DNA of 12,089 nucleotides. Source: Chthoniobacter flavus. GTDB lineage: Bacteria; Verrucomicrobiota; Verrucomicrobiia; Chthoniobacterales; Terrimicrobiaceae. The notes under the pieces were generated by a model. That model ran no database searches and had not been told where the DNA came from. It saw nothing but the letters and a program-made list of their open reading frames with translations. Below, piece by piece: positions 7,599 through 12,089 of the stretch (position 1 is its first letter; each line of letters begins with the position of its first letter). The position numbers and the translations under genes are program-made. The DNA lies in NCBI GenBank assembly GCA_945903555.1, contig CAMDOJ010000040.1, positions 1 through 12,089 of the forward strand. The letters run 5' to 3'.

Positions 7599-8425
7599 AG
7601 AAGTGGCTTCGGGTAGCTACCTAGAATCCTCAACTCGCGGCAATTTTTAGCAAGGGCCTCGAGGAGTTCTGGGATTTGAAGATCGCTTTTATGGCCGTCG
7701 ATTTGCACAAAAAAAAGAGTTTCATCTGCCACGCGAGCTGACCTCGTGGCGAAGTGAGTGAGGTTGATATGCATTTGCTTGAACGGCTCTAGAGCAGATA
7801 CGAGGGAACCAGGCTTGTTCTCAATTCGAAGCAGGACCATTGTTTGGTCATTGCCAGATGGGGTGTTGATTTGGGAGCCGATAATAATGTAGCGACCCTC
7901 TGAGGTTTTATCCGTCGCGTTGGTGTCGGGTGAGATCTCGGCGCAAATCGATAGGTTTGTGTGGGCGAGTTCATCCAAGGTTGCATTTAAAAATCCATGA
8001 CCCGGATCTTCAAGCGGAACGACCCCGCAGTCCGCTCGGCCGGTCACCACATCCTCAAAAACTTGGAAGATCGAGTCAGCACAAAGATATCGAACGCTGG
8101 AGCCAAACTTGGCTAATGCTACGCGATGGGGAGTGCTGCCAATCGGTCCCGGGCAGGCGATCGCAACATCTTTCTCCAAGGCGATGGAGGCAGACATAAT
8201 CTCTCGGTAGATCGCATGGATCGCCTCGCGGGTCAGCGGGCCATCACTCCTTTCGACAAGGCTTCGAAGAAGCTTCATTTCCCTTACGGGCGAGTAGATT
8301 GGCAGAGATTGGAGGTTTTTAATGGCTCCGATGTCCTTGGCGAGGACAGCACGCTCATTGAGGAGTCGTAGCAAATCTGTGTCTATCGCATCGATCTTGT
8401 CTCGAAGTCCGGCAATGTCATTCAT
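7595..8425 (-). CDS. pheA: PheA-like chorismate mutase with half a prephenate dehydratase domain and ACT domain
   Basis: Standard bifunctional P-proteins convert chorismate to prephenate and then to phenylpyruvate, with feedback control by an ACT domain; they have about 360 residues, this one 276. The AroQ-type chorismate mutase (about 1-86) looks complete, with R8, R25, K36 and the R48-E49 pair. Residues 87-165 match the first lobe of prephenate dehydratase, but its motifs are eroded: the usual GPEGTFSH is GPIGSTPH, and PIENS is PLEDP. About 90 residues of the second lobe are then absent, and the sequence resumes at GRYIIIG (177-183), where NxTRF is expected; the catalytic Thr is lost. The ACT domain (about 190-272) keeps PGSL but has ATRS in place of ESRP. 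The reading frame is uninterrupted. Chorismate mutase activity is likely and dehydratase activity unlikely. It overlaps scpB and trpC by four bases each. The symbol is by homology only. Confidence 0.85.
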   Translation of the reverse strand: MNDIAGLRDKIDAIDTDLLRLLNERAVLAKDIGAIKNLQSLPIYSPVREMKLLRSLVERSDGPLTREAIHAIYREIMSASIALEKDVAIACPGPIGSTPHRVALAKFGSSVRYLCADSIFQVFEDVVTGRADCGVVPLEDPGHGFLNATLDELAHTNLSICAEISPDTNATDKTSEGRYIIIGSQINTPSGNDQTMVLLRIENKPGSLVSALEPFKQMHINLTHFATRSARVADETLFFVQIDGHKSDLQIPELLEALAKNCRELRILGSYPKPLL

Positions 8426-9204
8426 GATTGGGGATCGGGTTCCGAGCGCTCAAATGGCTTGCCGGTTTCTTCGAAAACGAAGGCTACCGCATCTTGACCA
8501 TCTTCTTTCTCGTCGGAGGTGATTTCGGCAGACGCAGAATTTGCAAGAGCAGGTTCAGCGGCGGGCAGTTCAGCGGCGGGTTCCACCGTTTTTGCGGGGG
8601 TGGGAGCTTCCGCTTTGGGTAATGGGATTTTGCGGAGCTCTGAGGCATTAGGAAGATCATCGAGCGTTTTCAGCCCGAAATGCTCCATGAAATGCTGCGT
8701 TGTCTCGTAAAGAAGGGGACGACCGGGAATGTCAGAACGTCCCGCGATGCGGATGAGTCCGCGATCCAGAATGGTCTGCATCACACCATCCACCGCCACG
8801 CCGCGAACGGCTTCCAGATCAGCGCGGGTGATTGGTTGGCGATACGCGATGATAGCGAGGGTTTCCATCGCGGGTGCACTCATGCGGGCTTGGCGATTTT
8901 CGGGAAAGAGTTGGCGCAACCAAGGCGAGAAGTCGGCCTTTGTGACGAGTTGCCATCCAGCGGCACTTTCACGCACTTCAAACGAGCGTCCGGTTTCAGC
9001 GTATTCTTTGTCCAGTTGCTGGATAGCGTCCTGCATTTGGTCGCGATTGACTTTGGCATAGCAGGCGATGGATGGGTTGTCTTTGGCAGCTTCTGCCGCT
9101 CCCTTGAATATGGAGGCGAGTTCCTTAGCCGAAATGGGTTTTTGGGAAGCAAAAAGAAGGGACTCAACGATGCGATGCAATGGGAATGCGGGTTCTTCGC
9201 TCAT
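8422..9204 (-). CDS. scpB: Segregation and condensation protein B
   Basis: ScpB dimers bind the kleisin ScpA and complete the bacterial SMC complex, which folds and separates chromosomes. The 260-residue product has two winged-helix domains, at about 5-90 and 100-178. The family hallmark lies at 114-135 (ETLAIIAYRQPITRADLEAV), followed by VDGVMQTILDRGLI and GRPLLYET. Beyond 190 is a tail of about 70 residues rich in Ala, Pro and Glu that looks disordered; ScpB tails vary, so this is unremarkable. I chose the ATG at 9204 because it overlaps the scpA stop as ATGA and gives the normal start MSEEPAFPLHRIVESLLF. An upstream in-frame start at 9255 would add an unlikely Arg-rich leader. Confidence 0.95.
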   Translation of the reverse strand: MSEEPAFPLHRIVESLLFASQKPISAKELASIFKGAAEAAKDNPSIACYAKVNRDQMQDAIQQLDKEYAETGRSFEVRESAAGWQLVTKADFSPWLRQLFPENRQARMSAPAMETLAIIAYRQPITRADLEAVRGVAVDGVMQTILDRGLIRIAGRSDIPGRPLLYETTQHFMEHFGLKTLDDLPNASELRKIPLPKAEAPTPAKTVEPAAELPAAEPALANSASAEITSDEKEDGQDAVAFVFEETGKPFERSEPDPQS

Positions 9205-9947
9205 AGTAAAATGGGTTCTATGATGCCGACGCGGTCGATCCAGATTTCGGCGCACAACGATTCTTGGCGGACGCGCAGTTGCTTGAGGCGGATTAGCTCA
9301 AGCATGGCGAGGAAGGTGACCACGATTTCTGTGCGGCCGGCGGCATCGGCAAAAAGTTCTTCAAAGCGAATAGGAACTCCGCTCGAGGTGAGACGTAAGA
9401 CGTGGTCGATCTTATCGGAGACCGTGAAATTTTCTGCAAAAATCTCTCGGAGGTCTTCCGGCTTTTTCTCCAATCGTTTGAGGATTTTTTGAAAAGCGTG
9501 GATGAGGTCAAAAATCCCAACTTCATCGACAAGGAGATTCTCGGATGGTGCCAGATCTGGCGTCACAGGCACACGGGCGAAAAGGTTTTCCTGCATCGCT
9601 TCTTGATCCCTCATTAGCGATGCGGCTTCTTTGAACTTTTTATACTCGATCAGTTGGCGAATGAGTTCCCAGCGGGGATCATCCTCTTCCGCGTCCTCTT
9701 CGGCCATCTGCTGTTCTACTGGCAGCAGAGTGCGACTTTTGATGTAGAGGAGATTCGCCGCCATGACGATAAACTCCCCCGCAAGCTCGATATTTAAAAC
9801 CTGAAAGGCATCAAGGTAGCTGAGGTATTGTTTGGTGATTCGCTCGATCGAAATATCATAGATGTCCACCTCATCGCGTTTGATGAGGTAGAGCAACAAG
9901 TCGAGCGGACCTTCAAAAACCTCAAGCTTGACCTTGTAGTCTTCCAC
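9201..9947 (-). CDS. scpA: Segregation and condensation protein A (kleisin)
   Basis: ScpA is the kleisin that bridges the SMC heads and binds an ScpB dimer. The 248 residues are a normal length. The N-terminal SMC-neck-binding domain opens with FEGPLDLLLYLI (11-22) and continues through DIYDISIERITKQYL (28-42). An acidic linker (82-90, EEDAEEDDP) follows, and the C-terminal winged helix that contacts the SMC head lies at about 195-240 (VVTFLAMLELIRLKQL). The start codon is GTG. It cannot be extended upstream, because the hpf stop lies in the same frame just three codons before it. The six-base gap after hpf and the four-base overlap with scpB indicate coupled translation. Confidence 0.95.
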   Translation of the reverse strand: MEDYKVKLEVFEGPLDLLLYLIKRDEVDIYDISIERITKQYLSYLDAFQVLNIELAGEFIVMAANLLYIKSRTLLPVEQQMAEEDAEEDDPRWELIRQLIEYKKFKEAASLMRDQEAMQENLFARVPVTPDLAPSENLLVDEVGIFDLIHAFQKILKRLEKKPEDLREIFAENFTVSDKIDHVLRLTSSGVPIRFEELFADAAGRTEIVVTFLAMLELIRLKQLRVRQESLCAEIWIDRVGIIEPILL

Positions 9948-9953
9948 TGGGCA

Positions 9954-10307
9954 TTAGGGGCGCGCGAATCCGCGCTTGACCGCTTCGCGCTTCTGCTGAG
10001 TGCGGTGTTTGTCGTGATCTTTTTTGCGAGTTTTGAGCTTGCTGATTTGGCGAGAAAGTTTGTCGACGACTTTGTCGATGGCCACATAAAGATCGGCCTC
10101 CGCATCTTCCGCATGGATATCAGGCCCAGCGAGGGCAAGGTGGACTTTCACGCAATAAGGCTTTTTCCTATCGTGATTGTGAAGCAAAACAATGTGCGCG
10201 GCGATGAGTTGTTCACCATGACCTTCAAGGTGGCTGATTTTTTCGGCCACAAATTCATAGATGGCACCAGTGAGGGTTAGGTTACGCGGGGTGATGTGTA
10301 TCTGCAT
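9954..10307 (-). CDS. hpf: Ribosome hibernation promoting factor, short form
   Basis: HPF/RaiA proteins bind the small ribosomal subunit in the mRNA/tRNA channel and silence ribosomes in stationary phase. The 117-residue protein has the family's beta-alpha-beta-beta-beta-alpha fold: MQIHITPRNLTLT (1-13), then helix SHLEGH near 25, paired strands through HIVLLHNHDRKKPYCVKVHLAL, and the helix with DLYVAIDKVVDKLSRQISKLK (72-92). A basic tail (93-117) follows. The dimerisation domain of long-form HPF is absent, so 100S dimers would need another factor. The ATG at 10307 gives the usual N-terminus. An in-frame start at 10346 adds 13 unrelated residues and is less likely. The 46-base gap before it has no clear promoter. 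Confidence 0.92.
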   Translation of the reverse strand: MQIHITPRNLTLTGAIYEFVAEKISHLEGHGEQLIAAHIVLLHNHDRKKPYCVKVHLALAGPDIHAEDAEADLYVAIDKVVDKLSRQISKLKTRKKDHDKHRTQQKREAVKRGFARP

Positions 10308-10353
10308 GAATCTACAATGAGCCCGCAGTGAGCTTCTTTCCAGCAAAAATCCA

Positions 10354-11343
10354 TTAATCGGCTTTCGAGGGGCCGTTCATATCGAGGAGTTCGAGGATTT
10401 TTTTGTAGACAATCTCGGTGTTTGCATTGGGTTGAGATGGATCGACCATGTCGTGGGGAATTTTCAACTTGGCTGGAAATTCCTCGATCGTGACGAATGT
10501 TGGGTTGCTCTTGGCCAAGGTTGCGGCAATTTTTTGTGTGAGCGGGTTGTTAGTAGCGTCATCCGTCGCCGTGATGAGGAAGTGGATTTTCCGTATGCGC
10601 ATGGGCAGCTCGAAGAGGTTTTTGCGAACGTTTCGTGAGACCTGCATCGTGCTTGCTATGCACCAGGTGCCGAATCTCGGATACGCGTATTTCGGACCTG
10701 AGAGGGTTTCTTTTTTTTCTGAGTCCCACCAAAGATAAAAATTCGGAATCACTGAAAGCACCGCAGCCAGTGCATCGTTCAAGGGTAGGGGCACGCCGTC
10801 CAAACTGAAAAAAGGAGCGAGGAGTAGCATCTCGTCCACGCCATCACGATGCTGTGTCATCCAAGTTCCGGCAACCGCGCTGCCGGATAGACAGACTAAA
10901 CTCACGCGATCTCCAAGGCCAGCGGCGATGTCCAATCCCACCGATGCTTGATCCAAGAGATCCTGTCCGCTTTGGTTTCCTTGGACGGAATTAAGCACAT
11001 CCGCAAATCCCGCGTAGCGGGCACGGGGGATGATGACATTGGCACCTTGGGCATGGAGGATGCGGGCGAGTGACAGAAATTGTTCTGGGCAATTGGTGAT
11101 CCCGTGCAAGAGCACAAACGCGCGCGGAGTTTTTGTGCCGTGGTCCAACATCCGACTAGCCCCTTCTGGACTGAGCGGAAGGATTGATTCCGTGCGACGA
11201 AGGTTTTCAAAAAGAACCTGCGCTTGCTCGAAATCTTTGGCGGGATGGGGCAAGGAGTGGAAACTTGGAATACGCAAAAGCAGCACCGCGCCAATCACGA
11301 GTGGCAATGCGAGAGCAAGGCGGAAAGTCCATTTTTTACTCAT
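10354..11343 (-). CDS. Membrane-anchored alpha/beta hydrolase
   Basis: The 329-residue protein begins with a basic tip (MSKKWTFR) and a hydrophobic segment at about 8-23, so it is probably anchored in the cytoplasmic membrane with its enzyme domain outside. The domain has alpha/beta-hydrolase features: HGITNCP (80-86) as the oxyanion-hole strand-turn, a nucleophile-elbow candidate CLSGS (151-155, Ser153), an acid candidate at D261/D262 after the strand HFLITAT, and a His candidate at H297 in KIPHDMVDP. The nucleophile motif departs from GxSxG because both glycines are replaced (Cys and Ser). The substrate is unknown; an esterase or lipase-like activity is inferred from the fold. The ATG at 11343 overlaps the lgt stop as ATGA, which decides this start over one at 11364. 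Coupling to lgt hints at an envelope-lipid context. Confidence 0.85.
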   Translation of the reverse strand: MSKKWTFRLALALPLVIGAVLLLRIPSFHSLPHPAKDFEQAQVLFENLRRTESILPLSPEGASRMLDHGTKTPRAFVLLHGITNCPEQFLSLARILHAQGANVIIPRARYAGFADVLNSVQGNQSGQDLLDQASVGLDIAAGLGDRVSLVCLSGSAVAGTWMTQHRDGVDEMLLLAPFFSLDGVPLPLNDALAAVLSVIPNFYLWWDSEKKETLSGPKYAYPRFGTWCIASTMQVSRNVRKNLFELPMRIRKIHFLITATDDATNNPLTQKIAATLAKSNPTFVTIEEFPAKLKIPHDMVDPSQPNANTEIVYKKILELLDMNGPSKAD

Positions 11344-12089
11344 GAGCGAAATTTCGGCGCCCATGTGCTAGCACACTTCGAGCCAGCAAGAAAGCCGAGC
11401 CCCATCAAGACCATGAAAAGAGAAAGGAACTGCCCCCTTGTGAGCCCTGCGGTCAGCGGTGCATCGGGTTCGCGGAACATCTCACCCGCGATGCGAAGTA
11501 GGGCGTAAGCAATAAAAAACACGCCCGTCAGGACCCCGTTCGGAAGCCGGAATCGGGTGCGAAGAATCCACATCAATGTAAATAACAAACAGCCTTCGAG
11601 GATGCCTTCATAGATTTGGGAGGGATGGCGTGGCGTCAGGATTTCCCCCAGAATGCGATGCAAATCAGCTGAACCTCCTACGTGATCAAGTACCGTGCCA
11701 ATGGTATTCCAATCGGGATTGATATCGCTGGTTTGCGTGATGAGTGCGTGCGCCGTTTCGGGCGCGGCGTAGTAGAGATCTTTGGGAAATTGCACAGCCC
11801 AGGGAACGGTCGTGGGTCTCCCGTAGAGTTCGCCGTTGATGAAGTTCGCACACCTCCCGAGAAAAAGCCCGATTGGAGTGGATACCACAATACTATCACC
11901 CACATTCAGCCACGGGATTTTTTTTCGTCTGGCATAGATGAAAGTGAATATCGCAACCCCGAGGATCCCACCATGGCTCGACATGCCGCCATCCCAGAAC
12001 TTGAAAAAAACTAACGGATCTTGGATGAAATTCGTCCAATCGTAAAAAAGCATGTATCCGAGACGGCCGCCCAAGATGACGCCGAAGAG
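11340..12089 (-). CDS. lgt: Prolipoprotein diacylglyceryl transferase (5' end outside window)
   Basis: Lgt is a polytopic inner-membrane enzyme that moves diacylglycerol from phosphatidylglycerol onto the lipobox cysteine of prolipoproteins, the first step of lipoprotein maturation. The visible 249 residues are the C-terminal part; the frame is open to the window edge, so roughly 50-70 N-terminal residues are missing. Conserved motifs: GGRLGY (7-12), the essential-His segment GGMSSHGG (34-41), the family signature GRCANFINGELYG (78-90), RHPSQIYEGILEG (154-166), and FREPD (205-209). Hydrophobic helices alternate throughout, with a last one near 221-235. An in-frame TTG at 12074 is internal to the GGRLGY motif region and is not the true start. 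The stop overlaps the hydrolase start. Confidence 0.96.
   Translation of the reverse strand, partial: LFGVILGGRLGYMLFYDWTNFIQDPLVFFKFWDGGMSSHGGILGVAIFTFIYARRKKIPWLNVGDSIVVSTPIGLFLGRCANFINGELYGRPTTVPWAVQFPKDLYYAAPETAHALITQTSDINPDWNTIGTVLDHVGGSADLHRILGEILTPRHPSQIYEGILEGCLLFTLMWILRTRFRLPNGVLTGVFFIAYALLRIAGEMFREPDAPLTAGLTRGQFLSLFMVLMGLGFLAGSKCASTWAPKFRS

Noticed and set aside
7895..7933. A frameshift or pseudogene as the explanation for the short pheA-like gene.
   Set aside because: The frame is open and homologous on both sides of the gap, with normal overlaps at both gene ends and no displaced second-lobe sequence in another frame nearby. An in-frame deletion fits better.
9205..9255. N-terminal extension of scpB by 17 residues.
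   Set aside because: The added residues are Arg/His-rich and unlike ScpB N-termini. The ATGA overlap with scpA marks the ATG at 9204 as the start.
8680..9492. Plus-strand reading frame of 270 codons.
   Set aside because: It lies wholly antisense to scpB and scpA, both of which are unmistakable. The translation resembles no family I know and is Ser/Arg-rich as expected for a shadow frame.

Overview
This window looks like a housekeeping stretch of a chromosome from the Planctomycetes-Verrucomicrobia-Chlamydiae (PVC) group, most likely a verrucomicrobial bacterium. The main evidence is a double-length UvrA of 1831 residues, an architecture I know from chlamydiae and related PVC bacteria. Weak Shine-Dalgarno sequences and a repeat-like intergenic element fit but prove nothing. 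I would not name a genus. Every credible gene lies on the minus strand, so transcription runs from high to low coordinates.

Positions 12089 to 6396 look like one tightly packed operon, in transcription order: lgt (prolipoprotein diacylglyceryl transferase, cut by the window edge), a membrane-anchored alpha/beta hydrolase, a short ribosome hibernation factor (hpf), scpA, scpB, a pheA-like chorismate mutase gene, trpC, and a small membrane-anchored barrel protein. Four junctions are 4-base stop/start overlaps (lgt/hydrolase, scpA/scpB, scpB/pheA, pheA/trpC) and the others are short gaps. The operon mixes envelope maturation, ribosome dormancy, chromosome condensation (kleisin ScpA and partner ScpB of the SMC complex) and aromatic amino acid synthesis.

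An AT-rich gap of 115 bases (6281-6395) follows, with a weak terminator candidate and a possible promoter. Then comes a two-gene unit: an HU/IHF-family DNA-binding protein and, 20 bases on, the giant uvrA. UvrA recognises bulky DNA damage for nucleotide excision repair.

The first 431 bases carry no convincing gene. They hold a 148-base palindromic, REPIN- or MITE-like element and a run of overlapping hairpins.

Most worth a second look: (1) the PheA-like protein, which keeps the chorismate mutase, the first lobe of prephenate dehydratase and the ACT domain but lacks about 90 residues making up the second dehydratase lobe, with catalytic motifs eroded; (2) the asymmetry of the fused UvrA, whose second half lacks most of the DNA-binding insertion domain and has Glu for the Walker B Asp in its last ATPase; (3) the repeat-like element and structured non-coding region downstream of uvrA. 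I saw no CRISPR array, transposase, rRNA or tRNA.
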